Position numbers and translations under genes: made by a program
The notes under the pieces: generated by a model
Database searches by the model: none
What the model saw: the letters and a program-made list of their open reading frames with translations, nothing else
Told to the model about the DNA's origin: nothing
Source: an uncultured Pseudomonadales bacterium
Lineage (GTDB): Bacteria > Pseudomonadota > Gammaproteobacteria > Pseudomonadales > Pseudohongiellaceae
NCBI GenBank assembly: GCA_949372635.1
Contig: CASIAB010000005.1
Coordinates: 1 to 64,000 of the forward strand
Reading direction: 5' to 3'
DNA: 64,000 bases
Shown here: positions 1-9,874 of the stretch, in pieces
Layout of the letters: every line of letters begins with the position of its first letter
How positions within the stretch are numbered: position 1 is the first letter of the stretch

Positions 1-214
1 GCAGATAATCTAACTGTAGCGGAAAATGCAAACGAGTAGCTAGCTTGCCGCTCGTTATTAAACCACCATGCATTATACAAATAACTAGCGGGTTCTTATC
101 CGCTAAATCGGCATTAATGGAAGCGGCCATCGAATCCAAAGCGGCCTCGACCTCCTCCTCACTATGCAAGCGAGTCGAGCGCGCCTGAACTTCTACGATT
201 TGTTCCGGCGTCAT
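1..214 (-). CDS. hpt: Hypoxanthine-guanine phosphoribosyltransferase, 5' part (runs off window start)
   Basis: Purine salvage enzyme transferring phosphoribose from PRPP to hypoxanthine or guanine in the cytoplasm. Only the first 71 codons lie in the window. From the ATG at 214 the frame begins MTPEQIVEVQARSTRLH and reaches CIMHGGLITSGKLATRLHF, then FPLQLDYL, which matches the N-terminal helix and first beta-strand/loop of bacterial HPRT. The catalytic acidic pair and the PRPP loop would lie beyond the window. It starts 4 nt after the mscS stop, so it is probably the last gene of a nagZ-mscS-hpt transcript. Family call from remembered homologues; fairly sure, but it rests on the N-terminus alone. 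Confidence 0.8.
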   Translation of the reverse strand, partial: MTPEQIVEVQARSTRLHSEEEVEAALDSMAASINADLADKNPLVICIMHGGLITSGKLATRLHFPLQLDYL

Positions 215-218
215 TTGA

Positions 219-1341
219 CTAAGGCTCTTCCCTGATCGCACTCTTTACTAGCAGGCCATCAATTCCATCCAGCGTAGTTGTTGGGAAGGCGAAGTCCGCC
301 TGATGAGAGTGAACAATCCCAACAATCTTTAGCAGTACATCCTGTTTTATTTCGTGAAAGCGAATCCAGTTCGTAGTTTTCGTGAAGGTGTAGATAAAAA
401 AGTCTAGTGACGATGGCCCGTAGCTCAAGAAATTAACGATCAATGTTTGTTTCTGATCGATCTCCTCATGAGACTGCAGCATTGCCTTCACATCTTTAAC
501 AATCGCTTCCATTTTATCGGAGTCTGAATAACGAATCCCGATATTCTCTTTGATACGTCGATTCGACATACGCGATGGGTTTTCTAAGGCAAGTGTATTG
601 AATACCGAATTCGGTATATACAAAGGTCGTTTATCAAATGTGCGGACCACTGTTAAACGCCAGCCTATTCTCTCAACCGTTCCTTCTATTTCTCTATCCG
701 GCGAGCGAATCCAGTCACCAAGAGCAAATGGACGATCGAGATAGATCATAAGCCCACCGAAGAAGTTGGCAAGCAGATCCTTTGCCGCGAAGCCTACTGC
801 GATGCCGCCTACACCACCGAACGCCAATAGCGCGGTGATTTCTATACCTACTGTTGGCATCGCTATTAGCACTGCAGAAATAATGGTAGAAAGTCGGAGC
901 AACTTTGCAAGAGCATTTACTGTTGTCGGATCGAGAGTCGTGCCTGATGCGTCTGCCTCTTCTTGCTGATTCTCGATTAGACGCTGCTCAGCGCGACTAA
1001 TAAATCGTACAAGGAATAACGAAATTAAGACTACGAAGGAGAGCTGCCTGAATACAGCAAGATTCTCTGCTAGAAAATAGCTCTGTGTCTACATAGCCAT
1101 CACTTACCTCAACAGCCCACAGCAGCCCCATGACCAAAATAAACCAACTTAATGGGACACGTGCCGCATCGAATACGGTATCGTCCCAAGCATTTTTTGT
1201 CTTTTCGAAATGTTTCGCCATTACTTTGAGAAAACGCATAGCAACGAAACGACCAATCAATGTGATGGTCACGACAGCGAATACCTCCACCGGCCAACCT
1301 AAGTCACTCAATAATTCTAACGAAAAAGTATTTTCGGGCAC
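219..1341 (-). pseudogene. MscS-family mechanosensitive channel, disrupted by a one-base frameshift
   Basis: Small-conductance mechanosensitive channels of the inner membrane release solutes on hypo-osmotic shock. The first frame starts at 1341 (MPENTFSLELLSDLGWP) with two membrane segments and runs in register to about 1070. The second frame is open from about 1088 to the stop at 219. It carries the pore helix (GGVGGIAVGFAAKDLLANF, an MscS TM3 signature) and the beta domain (FALGDWIRSPDREIEGTVE, then YIPNSVF). The two frames join smoothly near 1070-1088 (SSRE to NLAVFRQLSF), and the total of 1123 nt is one base off a multiple of three. Joined, it would be about 374 aa, typical of YnaI-like channels. 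The true product would be truncated before the pore. A sequencing error is possible: an A4 run lies at 1074-1077. Confidence 0.8.
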
Positions 1342-1396
1342 TTTCTAAATTCTCCAATTGATCAGGTTTTCTCTAACTCGATTAGCTACGCAAGCT

Positions 1397-2425
1397 TCAA
1401 ACAGACAATCTGCCTATTAATTCCTTGGCTTGCTGCCATCTATCACTCTCATACAGGCCAGCATGCTTACTCGCGTTCTTCGCTAGCATGCAGCCAATTC
1501 TATAATTGCCGGCCTGTTGCTTCTCATCGAGATAGCTCACCACCTCTGCCGCCTGTTCCGGCTGATTGCAGACCAGCACCATATCGCATCCGGCCGCTAA
1601 CGCTAGGTCGGCGCGCTCGGTGATCGTGCCCGCACTGTGTGCCGCATTCATAGTAAGGTCGTCGCTGAAGACCACTCCATCAAATCCTAACTCAGCACGT
1701 AGCAGACCCTCTATCCAGACTTTAGAGAAGCCTGCACAATTCTCGTCGACCTGAGGATAGACAATATGCGCAGGCATTATCGCATCCAGGCTCTGAATAC
1801 ATTTCGCAAAAGGAATTAGGTCATTCTCGCGGATCTCGTCTAAGCTGCGCGTATCGGTGGGCAGCTCGGTATGGCTGTCTGCTGAGACCTTGCCGTGGCC
1901 TGGGAAATGCTTGCCCGTTGCCGCCATGCCAGCTTCCTGCATACCTTCAATATAAGCGAGGCCGATTTTCCCCACCGTGGCGCCGTCGTTCGAAAATGCT
2001 CTCTCTTTTATTACCGGGCTATTTACGTCGAACAGATCCAGTACAGGAGCGAAACTAATATCGACCCCAAATTGCATCAATTCGGCAGCCATCGCCCAAG
2101 CACACAACTTAGCCGCCGCTATTCCCTGCTCTGGATCCTTCTCGTACTCAACGCCGATTGCTCGCAGCTCAGGCAGTGTTAAGAATTGATCCCGAAACCG
2201 CTGAACCCGACCTCCCTCCTGATCTACTGCAACAAGAAGGTGGTCGTTACACTGTTTGATCGAGGCTATTAGGTCTTCGAGCTGCTCGACAGATGCGTAG
2301 TTTCTACTAAAGAGGATCACACCACCAACCTGCGGGTGAGTTAGTAGCTGCCTCTCCTCAACCTCCACAGTCAGGCCCTTTAGATCGAGCATGACCACGC
2401 CAGTTTCGGTATTCGTATGCTGCAT
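1397..2425 (-). CDS. nagZ: Beta-N-acetylhexosaminidase NagZ (GH3)
   Basis: Cytoplasmic glycoside hydrolase family 3 enzyme that removes GlcNAc from 1,6-anhydro-MurNAc peptides in peptidoglycan recycling. Visible signatures are VGGVILFSRNY near the N-terminus, VDQEGGRVQRF, the NagZ loop KHFPGHGKVSADSH with its acid/base Asp-His dyad, and FSDDLTM carrying the catalytic Asp nucleophile. Length about 342 aa from the ATG at 2425, as usual for NagZ. The frame is open to an ATG at 2488, but the extra 21 residues do not resemble the family; a third candidate ATG at 2392 gives MLDLKGLTVE, which is also typical. It is the first gene of a probable nagZ-mscS-hpt unit (56 nt to mscS). Confidence 0.93.
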   Translation of the reverse strand: MQHTNTETGVVMLDLKGLTVEVEERQLLTHPQVGGVILFSRNYASVEQLEDLIASIKQCNDHLLVAVDQEGGRVQRFRDQFLTLPELRAIGVEYEKDPEQGIAAAKLCAWAMAAELMQFGVDISFAPVLDLFDVNSPVIKERAFSNDGATVGKIGLAYIEGMQEAGMAATGKHFPGHGKVSADSHTELPTDTRSLDEIRENDLIPFAKCIQSLDAIMPAHIVYPQVDENCAGFSKVWIEGLLRAELGFDGVVFSDDLTMNAAHSAGTITERADLALAAGCDMVLVCNQPEQAAEVVSYLDEKQQAGNYRIGCMLAKNASKHAGLYESDRWQQAKELIGRLSV

Positions 2426-2703
2426 TTGATTTACTCGACTAATGAGGCAGCGATTATCACAAATATGCTCGAAGCTAGCAAAACCCATTCTTTAAAGGGG
2501 TCAATCGCTAGTTAATTTGATGCCTAAAGTGGGCCCAATTAATAGGCCGATTTCGCTTCGATTGTCTGATTAAAGCTTACAATAGTTGAGCTTAACGGAC
2601 GCTATAGCTCATACCTTTAGCACTAAAGTAAGCATTACAGGGAGTTCATTCATTTAAGTCTGCAGGACCCTGAAGACGAGGACGATCAATAAAATTCTGT
2701 CCG

Positions 2704-3011
2704 AAGTTTCTGCCTGATATCAGGAGTTGGCCAGCGGAGCTCTCTTCGAAGTTGTCGCAATCGATGAGCCTAATAGCAACATAGAATACCAACAGCTCGA
2801 TGGCGAGCTCGGCGTGTACGACCTCAATACCTGGCGGCAGCTCAACATCGGTAACGCCGAAGCGCACGAAGCCTGCACCGCCCTCTATGAGCCCAAAAAC
2901 GAAGATCTAGCCTGCTTGGATCAAGCGATTGTTTCGAAGAACTTCTCTAGCGTTCTTCTGCATATTGAGCAGGGTTCACTGGACCTAGGCGACGATTTTC
3001 TGATCATCTGA
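2704..3011 (+). pseudogene. DUF6763-like small protein, 5' end apparently damaged
   Basis: The main frame (2727-3011, TTG as first possible start) reads ASGALFEVVAIDE, then GELGVYDLNTWRQLNI and ends SLDLGDDFLII. This resembles the DUF6763 family, small proteobacterial proteins of unknown function that, as I recall them, begin with a GxWYxDxxSG segment. That N-terminal segment is missing from the frame. However LPDIRSW is encoded at 2710-2730 in the neighbouring frame, directly before ASGALFEVV. A small out-of-frame deletion therefore seems to have removed a few residues between the two halves, and no ATG precedes either. It lies upstream of lexA on the same strand. The family call is from memory and moderate; the 5' damage is an inference. 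Confidence 0.5.
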
Positions 3012-3057
3012 GTCTTTAATCCGGCTAATTCTTATAAATCGAAGCGCTAAAGTTTTA

Positions 3058-3090
3058 TTGTCATTGCAAGATAACTGTATATAATTACAG
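3058..3090 (+). promoter_or_regulatory. lexA promoter overlapped by a LexA (SOS) box
   Basis: A perfect CTGT-N8-ACAG palindrome lies at 3075-3090 (spacer ATATAATT), the gammaproteobacterial LexA operator. It overlaps a near-ideal -10 hexamer TATAAT at 3080-3085, with a -35 candidate TTGTCA at 3058-3063 (16-bp spacing). LexA binding would block RNA polymerase directly, giving the usual autorepression of lexA. A ribosome-binding site AAAGGA (3104-3109) sits 7 nt before the ATG at 3117. Confidence 0.93.
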
Positions 3091-3116
3091 TATAGACGCT
3101 ATCAAAGGACAATAAC

Positions 3117-3725
3117 ATGCTCAAGCTCACGGCCCGGCAAGAAGAAATCCTCGCCTATGTTAAGGAGTATATGCAAGAGACCGGCTACCCACCTACTCGC
3201 TCCGAAATAGCTTGCAAAATGGGCTTCAAGTCACCGAATGCCGCAGAAGAACACCTGAGGGCACTGGCTCGGAAAGGCGCGATCGAGGTTCTGCCGGGAA
3301 CATCTAGGGGCATTAAGCTGCCCATTAACGAACAGCTAGGCCTACCCATCATCGGTCAGGTAGCCGCCGGCAGCCCAATACTCGCGCAGGAATCAATCGC
3401 TGACTACTGCGATATTCCACCCGATATGTTTTCCCCCAAAGCTCACTACCTACTCACCGTGAAAGGCATGAGCATGATCGATGTTGGTATTTTCGAGGAT
3501 GACCTACTCGCCGTGCACAAAACCGACCAAGCCAAGAACGGCGATATTGTTGTTGCTAGAATCGATGACGAAGTGACGGTTAAACGATTGGAGAAGGGCC
3601 GCAGCAAATACAAACTGAGCTTGATGCCGGAAAACCCTGACTTTGACTCTATCGAAGTAGACCTGAGAAGTTGTGATTTCGCTATTGAAGGGATCAGTGT
3701 TGGGGTAATACGGCGTAACATTTAG
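3117..3725 (+). CDS. lexA: LexA repressor, SOS regulon master regulator
   Basis: Dimeric repressor of DNA-damage genes that self-cleaves when RecA is activated. It is 202 aa, the E. coli length. Residues 1-65 form the winged helix-turn-helix ([36 protein letters not shown]). The cleavage site is Ala84-Gly85 in QVAAGSP. The catalytic Ser119 (KGMSMID) and Lys156 (VTVKRLEK) fall at the same numbers as in E. coli, so self-cleavage should be intact. The gene is monocistronic, with its own SOS-box promoter upstream and convergent topA downstream. No sulA follows, whereas Pseudomonas carries sulA next to lexA. Confidence 0.97.
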   Translation: MLKLTARQEEILAYVKEYMQETGYPPTRSEIACKMGFKSPNAAEEHLRALARKGAIEVLPGTSRGIKLPINEQLGLPIIGQVAAGSPILAQESIADYCDIPPDMFSPKAHYLLTVKGMSMIDVGIFEDDLLAVHKTDQAKNGDIVVARIDDEVTVKRLEKGRSKYKLSLMPENPDFDSIEVDLRSCDFAIEGISVGVIRRNI

Positions 3726-3748
3726 CACTGTATCTAACCAAATATTAC

Positions 3749-3788
3749 AAAAAGCTCTATGTGACAGCACTCAATGTGTCACACAGAG
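3749..3788 (-). terminator. Rho-independent terminator of topA, between convergent lexA and topA
   Basis: An 11-bp inverted repeat (CTCTATGTGAC at 3755-3765 and GTCACACAGAG at 3778-3788, one mismatch) with a 12-nt loop. On the minus strand the stem is followed by CTTTTTG (T run 3749-3753), 15 nt after the topA stop. The lexA side has no T run, but the same stem could slow transcription from that direction. Confidence 0.65.
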
Positions 3789-3802
3789 TGGACTGAGAGC
3801 CG

Positions 3803-6499
3803 CTAGTCCTTTTTAACGGCCTTCTTCGCAGTCTTTTTCTTAGCAGCCTTTTTCTTTGCCGTTTTGGCTTTTTTATCCGGCTTGATAATTACCCATTTTC
3901 CGCCTTCATGGTATGACTTCCAACCAGTGGCCTTTTTGTCGATCTCAGTCTGCACATATTGCTCTTTCGTCTTGCGAGAGAAGCGAACTAGCGTCTTATT
4001 GCCAGCATCGTCTTCTAACGGGGCCTCCAAAAGAAAATTATACTTTGGATCAATCTCAGACTTATGCGGGAGCAATTCTTCTACGTATGGCGCTCTGGTC
4101 TCGCGATTTTTAGGAAACTTACTTGCCGCCAGGAACATACCCGAGGCACCATCACGCAGCACATAGTGGTCTTCCACCGTCTCGCATATTAGCTCCGGCA
4201 TCTGCACCGGATCCATCTTAGGCGGCGCAGCTTCGCCGCTTCTTAATAGTTTACGTGTGTTCTTGCAGTCTTCGCTGCTACAGCCAAAATACTTACCAAA
4301 GCGGCCGGTCTTCAATTGCATATCTTGGCCACATTTATCACATTCGATAATGGGCCCATCGTAACCGCGGATCTTGAATTCGCCGTTTTCAATTTCGAAC
4401 CCCAAGCAATCTGGATTGTTACCGCAGACATGCAATTTTCGCTTTTCGTCGATGAGATAGGGCTCCATCGCCGTATTACAAATCGAGCAGCGATGCTTGT
4501 TTCTTAGCAGGATATTCTCCTGCGCCTCTGCCTCTTCGGCCGTATCGGTGCGAATTGCGTCATCACCAGCCGTCAGATTAATAGTAGATTTACAGCGCTC
4601 CTTAGGTGGCAATGCATAGCCTGAGCAGCCCAGAAAGACACCTGTCGATGCCGTTCGAATCTGCATGTGACGTCCACACTTTGGGCATTCAATATCAGTT
4701 TCAGTCGGATCGTTCGCCCGCATACCGCCATCTTCGCCTTCGGCCTTCATTAGCTGACTGGTAAAGCCTTCATAGAACTCATTCAGCAGCACTTTCCAAT
4801 TCTTCTCACCACCTGCGACCTCATCGAGCGACTCCTCCATCTTAGCGGTGAAGTCATAACTCATCAGCTCGGCGAAACTTTCTTGCAATCGTTCGGCGAC
4901 GATATCGCCCATCTTCAACGCGAAGAAACGCTTGCTCTCGGTTCGCACATAGCCACGATCCTGAATCGTCGAGATAATCGAGGCGTAGGTAGAAGGACGG
5001 CCAATGCCTCGCTTCTCTAATTCTTTGACAAGGCTCGCCTCGGTGAAGCGCGCTGTGGGTTTAGTAAAATTCTGAAAAGGCTCGAGTAGCTCTAAATTTA
5101 ATGAGTCGCCTTCTTCAACTGCAGGCAACACGATATCTTCATCTTTGGAGGGCATCACTTTCAGGTAACCATCGAACTGCATGATGCGCCCTTTTGTTCG
5201 CAACTCGAATTCAGCGGCAGCTACAGTGATAGAAGAGCTTAGATATCTGGCAGGTTGCATCTGACAGGCAACGAAGTACTGCCAAATCAAAGCGTACAGG
5301 CGAACTGCATCCGGCTCCATGCCCATTAGCTTCTCGAACACAGTCTTCACCTCAGTGGGCCGTACCGCTTCATGTGCCTCTTGCGCTCCTTCTTTCGAGC
5401 TGTAAAATTTCGGCTTTTCGGTGAGATACTTATCACCGAAACTCTTGTCGATATAGTTGCGACACATGGCTATCGCGTCATTGCTCAGATGAGTCGAGTC
5501 AGTACGCATATAAGTTATATAACCGGCCTCATAGAGGCGCTGCGCCATCATCATGGTCTTCTTTACCCCGAAGCCAAGTCTTGTGCTCGCGGCCTGCTGA
5601 AGAGTCGAGGTGATCAATGGTGGCTTCGGCTTGGACGAGGTAGGTCGATCCTCGCGTTTCTCCACCTTATAGTCTGCGCCTTCCAGGATCGCCAGAGCGG
5701 CGTCGGTATCGGCCTTATTGTTCGGTCTGAAATTGGCGCCATCATGCCTGACTAACTGGCAACGAAGCTTTTCCTTTTTCTTCGTATTCAATTTCGCAAA
5801 CACTTCCCAGAATTCTTCTGGAATAAACGCGCGAATTTGTTGTTCTCGCTCAACAACGAGACGAACTGCAACAGATTGAACTCGGCCCGCAGACAGTCCT
5901 CTGGCAACCTTTGCCCAGAGCAAAGGAGAAACCATGAACCCCACAACTCGATCTAGAAAGCGCCGCGCCTGCTGCGCTTCCACATAGCGCATATCTACTT
6001 CACTCGGCTCCTTAAAGGCATCAGTGATGGCTTTCTTGGTAATTTCGTTAAATACCACGCGCTTATAACGACCAGGATCACCGCCAATGGCTTCCTGCAA
6101 GTGCCAGGCAATAGCTTCCCCCTCCCTATCAAGGTCAGTCGCGAGATAGATGTGATCGGCATTCTTGGCGAGCTTCTGCAACTCAGCTACGACTTTCTCT
6201 TTGCCTGGCAGGATCTCATAGTTTGCCGCCCAATCTTGCTCAGGGTCAATGCCCATTCGTTTCACAAGTTGTTGTTTGGCCTTCTTTTTCTTGTAGATGA
6301 CTTTTTCTTCTGGAGGCATCTTTCGGGTCAGAGCTGCTGCCGCTGCACGCGCCTTTGTATCTATAGGCTTGCCACTGCCACTAGTTGGCAGGTCACGTAT
6401 ATGTCCAACACTAGACTTCACAACGTACTCGTTACCCAAGTACTTATTTATCGTTTTCGCCTTTGCGGGAGACTCAACTATTACTAAAGATTTAGACAT
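3803..6499 (-). CDS. topA: DNA topoisomerase I (type IA)
   Basis: Relaxes negative supercoils by single-strand passage. Its 898 aa are close to other proteobacterial TopA. The N-terminal TOPRIM domain opens [14 protein letters not shown] and has the metal-binding motif TDLDREGEA (Asp122, Asp124, Glu126). The active-site Tyr330 lies in [14 protein letters not shown]. Three C-terminal four-cysteine zinc ribbons follow (starting [16 protein letters not shown] and CDKCGQDM). The last 25 or so residues are a Lys/Ala-rich basic tail that probably adds DNA affinity. Downstream it meets a terminator shared with convergent lexA; upstream is a 415-bp gap from ilvE. Confidence 0.97.
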   Translation of the reverse strand: MSKSLVIVESPAKAKTINKYLGNEYVVKSSVGHIRDLPTSGSGKPIDTKARAAAAALTRKMPPEEKVIYKKKKAKQQLVKRMGIDPEQDWAANYEILPGKEKVVAELQKLAKNADHIYLATDLDREGEAIAWHLQEAIGGDPGRYKRVVFNEITKKAITDAFKEPSEVDMRYVEAQQARRFLDRVVGFMVSPLLWAKVARGLSAGRVQSVAVRLVVEREQQIRAFIPEEFWEVFAKLNTKKKEKLRCQLVRHDGANFRPNNKADTDAALAILEGADYKVEKREDRPTSSKPKPPLITSTLQQAASTRLGFGVKKTMMMAQRLYEAGYITYMRTDSTHLSNDAIAMCRNYIDKSFGDKYLTEKPKFYSSKEGAQEAHEAVRPTEVKTVFEKLMGMEPDAVRLYALIWQYFVACQMQPARYLSSSITVAAAEFELRTKGRIMQFDGYLKVMPSKDEDIVLPAVEEGDSLNLELLEPFQNFTKPTARFTEASLVKELEKRGIGRPSTYASIISTIQDRGYVRTESKRFFALKMGDIVAERLQESFAELMSYDFTAKMEESLDEVAGGEKNWKVLLNEFYEGFTSQLMKAEGEDGGMRANDPTETDIECPKCGRHMQIRTASTGVFLGCSGYALPPKERCKSTINLTAGDDAIRTDTAEEAEAQENILLRNKHRCSICNTAMEPYLIDEKRKLHVCGNNPDCLGFEIENGEFKIRGYDGPIIECDKCGQDMQLKTGRFGKYFGCSSEDCKNTRKLLRSGEAAPPKMDPVQMPELICETVEDHYVLRDGASGMFLAASKFPKNRETRAPYVEELLPHKSEIDPKYNFLLEAPLEDDAGNKTLVRFSRKTKEQYVQTEIDKKATGWKSYHEGGKWVIIKPDKKAKTAKKKAAKKKTAKKAVKKD

Positions 6500-6914
6500 C
6501 GGCTATAAAAACTCTCTGGTTCTGACGATTGTGGCTAATCAAACAGCGCACATATATAAGGATAAGTTGGAGGTGGGTCAAGTTTTCTCTTAAAAAAAAT
6601 TTCCAAGCGCACTCGTGAACCCTGAAATTCGATGAGCAAGCGGGCAATTTATCAGGGGATTATTGAGATTAAAGCAAGGATAAGTGAGAGAAATATTTTT
6701 TCAGGTCGAAGTGATTTACCTGCATAAGCTCACAAATTCACCAGAAAGCAAGCGTCTACAAGAATTAATTCCCACGGCAGACCCCGGGCCATAAAACAGC
6801 TAACGAGAACCATCCGGCACCAGCGGTCAATTCAAGGATCTTATCGCCATACAGATGGCATTAATAGTTTCACGTGGCACTGTTTAATGATGTCGCGAAT
6901 CCATAGTAGAACCG
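6500..6914. other. Non-coding gap between ilvE and topA
   Basis: 415 bp with no reading frame I can support on either strand. It should hold the topA promoter (minus strand) and the ilvE 3' region. An A-rich run (AAAAAAAA at 6593-6600) is the only simple feature. Pseudomonas has a DUF6586 gene next to topA; I see no clear trace of it here. Confidence 0.5.
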
Positions 6915-7955
6915 TTAGATACTAACCTCATGACACCAACCATACTTGTCTTCGATTTCGCCCCTTTGGATACCCACTAACAAGTCATAGATATGCTGCA
7001 TCGTCGGCCCAACGTTGAGTTCAGCATCGCCTACTACGTGCCATTGCCCATCGAACCAAATCTTACCGATGGGAGCAAGCACCGCCGCAGTGCCGCAGGC
7101 AGCTGCTTCCTGAAACGTAGAGAACTCTGAGCGCAGATCGATAGGTCGCTCCTGCGTACTCATACCTAATTGCCCCTGTGCTAGCGTCATAATCGAACGA
7201 CGCGTGATGCTGGGCAATATGGCATCGGACTTGGGTGTCAGCAACACTCCGTCTTTTGTACAGATAAGGATATTCGCGGAACCGGCTTCATCAATATAGC
7301 GCGCTTCTTTAGCATCTAGGTAAAGAGCTTCGTTGGCACCGACCTCCTGCGCTAACTTGGTCGCAAGCAGTCCACCCGCATAATTAGCACCAACCTTATA
7401 GCTACCAGTGCCTCGGGGCGCAGCGCGATCAACATCGGAAACCGCAAGGCTGATTACCGAAAGTCCCGCCTGTTTATAGTAAGGGCCTACCGGCGAAACA
7501 AAGACCCGAAACTCGAATTCTTCCGCCGGCTTCAGACCAAGATTTTCACCAACGCCGATCAGCATGGGTCGAATATAAAGGGAAGCACCCGACCCGAAAG
7601 GCGGTATCCAGGCATAATTCGCTCTGACTGCCTCCTCAACGCCGCGCATGAATAACTCTCGCGGCACAGCAGGCATGAGCAATCTCGCCGCAGCAAGATC
7701 CATTCGTTCAGTATTTAGGTCCGGGCGGAAAAGGAGAACCCTGCCATCAGACGCCGTCTGCGCCTTCATACCCTCGAAGCATTGCTGAGCATAGTGCAGT
7801 GACGGAGCACCTTCGTGCACAGTAATCAATTCGCTTCTAACCAGTTCGCCTTTGTTCCAGCTGCCACCTTTCCAATTCGCGCTGAAGCGAGAATCGGTTC
7901 TGTGATATTGAAATCCGAGATTTGCCCAATCAAGTGCTTCCTTTGCCGTCTGCAT
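6915..7955 (-). CDS. ilvE: Branched-chain amino acid aminotransferase
   Basis: PLP enzyme for the last transamination step of Ile, Leu and Val synthesis. At 346 aa, with SLHYAQQCFEGMKA and YIRPMLIGVG, it belongs to the longer BCAT subgroup rather than the roughly 305-aa E. coli IlvE type. The PLP-binding Lys187 is in GSYKVGANYAGG. The C-terminal FQEAAACGTAAVLAPIG cofactor loop is present. It is divergent from tatD across 193 bp. Function sure; subgroup from remembered homologues. Confidence 0.93.
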   Translation of the reverse strand: MQTAKEALDWANLGFQYHRTDSRFSANWKGGSWNKGELVRSELITVHEGAPSLHYAQQCFEGMKAQTASDGRVLLFRPDLNTERMDLAAARLLMPAVPRELFMRGVEEAVRANYAWIPPFGSGASLYIRPMLIGVGENLGLKPAEEFEFRVFVSPVGPYYKQAGLSVISLAVSDVDRAAPRGTGSYKVGANYAGGLLATKLAQEVGANEALYLDAKEARYIDEAGSANILICTKDGVLLTPKSDAILPSITRRSIMTLAQGQLGMSTQERPIDLRSEFSTFQEAAACGTAAVLAPIGKIWFDGQWHVVGDAELNVGPTMQHIYDLLVGIQRGEIEDKYGWCHEVSI

Positions 7956-8148
7956 GTTAACTTTTGCGCCTACTGTGAAGAACTACTACCAATCTTAGAA
8001 ACCTACTTCGCCATTATCGAGGAAAAGGGCCCAAATATCTATGCATCAATTACTCTGAACATACTGTGGCAGCTAGCTCTCATCCCATAGCTAGGATAGA
8101 CTCTGGACGCTTTTAGCACTCATCCAACCTACAAATTCGAGTCAGATA

Positions 8149-8943
8149 ATGAATCTAGTAGATATCGGAGCCAACCTCAGTCACGAATCCTTTAGCGATG
8201 ATCTCGATATAGTCGTAACCGCAGCGCAAGCTGCTGGCGTATCCCATATTATCATTACCGGCACCGACCAGAAGTCGAACGAGGCGGGATTGAACCTAAG
8301 CCAGGCCCGACCAGAAATCTTCAGCTTTACAGCTGGTTTTCATCCTCATGTTGCAGAGAGCCTCGACGAAAATGCTCTGCTCTCCGTTCGCGCGCTCGCA
8401 AGTGAAGACAAATGCGTCGCCGTAGGCGAGACCGGCCTAGATTTCAACCGCAACCTCTCGGATCCGGAAACACAACTCAAAGTCTTTGAAGAACACCTCA
8501 AGCTCGCGGCGGAGCTTGGCAAACCACTATTTTTGCATCAGCGAGACGCACATCCCGAATTTATCAACCTACTACGATGCTATCGGGATCAAATTGTAGG
8601 CGGCGTGGTGCATTGTTTCACCGATAACCAACAAGCACTTGAAGACTACCTAGCACTGGGTATGTACATCGGCATCACCGGCTGGGTCTGCGATGAGAGG
8701 CGCGGCACTAACCTACAATCACTAGTGGGGCTCATACCCAGCGATCGCTTACTAATTGAAACCGACTCGCCGTACCTTCTGCCTAGAACAATCCGGCCCA
8801 AGCCCAAGACCCGTCGCAATGAACCAAAACACCTAATCGAGGTGCTTTATACACTTTCACGTTGTTGCGGCCGGCCTGCAGAACAGCTATCCCTTCAGAC
8901 CAGCGAGAACGCAAAGCGCCTATTTGGTGTCGGGCCAGACTAA
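8149..8943 (+). CDS. tatD: TatD-family metal-dependent DNase/hydrolase
   Basis: TIM-barrel amidohydrolase-like nuclease of 264 aa, implicated in DNA degradation and repair. It matches TatD itself rather than YcfH/YjjV: it begins VDIGANL in place of the DxHxH motif, and shares AVGETGLDFNRN and IGITGWVCDERRG. Candidate metal ligands are Glu in VGETGLDF, His in LFLHQRDAH, His in VVHCFTD and Asp in IETDSPYLLP. It sits alone, not beside tatABC, so a link with Tat export is not implied. No distinct terminator is seen. Confidence 0.92.
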   Translation: MNLVDIGANLSHESFSDDLDIVVTAAQAAGVSHIIITGTDQKSNEAGLNLSQARPEIFSFTAGFHPHVAESLDENALLSVRALASEDKCVAVGETGLDFNRNLSDPETQLKVFEEHLKLAAELGKPLFLHQRDAHPEFINLLRCYRDQIVGGVVHCFTDNQQALEDYLALGMYIGITGWVCDERRGTNLQSLVGLIPSDRLLIETDSPYLLPRTIRPKPKTRRNEPKHLIEVLYTLSRCCGRPAEQLSLQTSENAKRLFGVGPD

Positions 8944-9171
8944 AATCTGGGCCTAAATACCAATAAACTCCCAGAATCGTAATGAATTCAGTTACCTATT
9001 TACAATTTCGGCTGATTTAGCTGTATTTTCGCTGTAGAATTTTGTCCGTATAGCGGGATAATTAACAAGGTACTAGGTCCTTATATAAAAATAGGCCATA
9101 TAAAGGAAGAAAGACACGGGTCTTGCATTAGATAAGAGGGAATTTCTAAAGGGCTGTTCGGCGGTCATTTT

Positions 9172-9627
9172 ATGTGGCATCGGATAAACCAACAGATCCA
9201 ATTACTTGCCAACGCGCCATTCGTTGACGCGCACAATTGCACCATCGCTACTGGAATGAGTATCACCTCCTTCCAAATCACTCCCATCGAGTTGAACTCC
9301 TTGCAATCAGCCGGGGAAATTCCGATTCCCGCACCAGTTATCTTGCCCTAGAAGACACCCAACACCCCCTTCGAAGTCGCCGAGATCACAGACTATATCT
9401 CAAGCAATGATTCGGCAAAACTAGCGAACACAGGACACCTCTATCATGGAATAGGCGATTTCGACATCGGCAAGATTTGCTATGGGGCGAAAAAAGTCAC
9501 GACTGCCTTTTCAAGAGCGACTGAATACCAAAAGATTGCAAGATTAGACTACGTTGACCTCCGTTATCCTGCGGACAATTTATTCAGCGTGCGCTTCGAA
9601 CCTTGGTACATCAAAATAGTGTCGTAA
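9172..9627 (+). pseudogene. Unidentified reading frame interrupted by an in-frame TAG
   Basis: From ATG 9172 the frame runs 59 codons (MWHRINQQIQLLANAPFVD, later SAGEIPIPAPVILP) to a TAG at 9349-9351. It continues in the same frame for another 91 codons (KTPNTPFEVAEITDYI through DYVDLRYPADN) to TAA at 9625. Both halves look protein-like in composition, so I read them as one gene of about 150 aa carrying a nonsense codon. I do not recognise the family. The YVDLRYP string recalls the end of FtsQ, but nothing else matches. Its 3' end overlaps the convergent glutaredoxin-like gene by 17 nt. Alternatives are two separate short peptides or chance openness. Confidence 0.4.
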
Positions 9628-9853
9628 TATCTTCGAAACTAAAAGGCCAACCGATCTCCTTCTCGTTTGCTGAATTCTTCACCACCGGAATTCGAATTCC
9701 GTATAACGCTACAAGATGCTCATCCGTAGTGATATCAACTTCCTCAAGGTCGAATTGCGCAGAGTCTGGCTGCGCGGCATATTCTTGAAGCAGCAAAACT
9801 GCATATTCGCAGAGGTGACAGCCTGATGTGGTATAAAAGATGAGTCGATTCAA
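9611..9853 (-). CDS. Glutaredoxin-like protein (DUF836 family)
   Basis: Small thioredoxin-fold protein of 80 aa, probably a thiol-disulfide oxidoreductase. It shows the N-terminal strand LIFYTTSGCHLCEYA with a CxxC pair (Cys14, Cys17), the central VDITTDEHLVALYG and the cis-Pro motif RIPVVKN. Length and motifs fit the DUF836/glutaredoxin-like group (YTTxGCHLC). It lies downstream of pyrD on the same strand, 262 nt away with a hairpin between, so co-transcription is uncertain. Substrate unknown. Confidence 0.85.
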   Translation of the reverse strand: MNRLIFYTTSGCHLCEYAVLLLQEYAAQPDSAQFDLEEVDITTDEHLVALYGIRIPVVKNSANEKEIGWPFSFEDITTLF

Positions 9854-9874
9854 TCTCGCTTTCCTATCTAGTTG

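Noticed and set aside
2646-2867. 73-codon minus-strand frame opposite the DUF6763-like gene
   Set aside because: Antisense to the better-supported plus-strand frame, with no recognisable features of its own.
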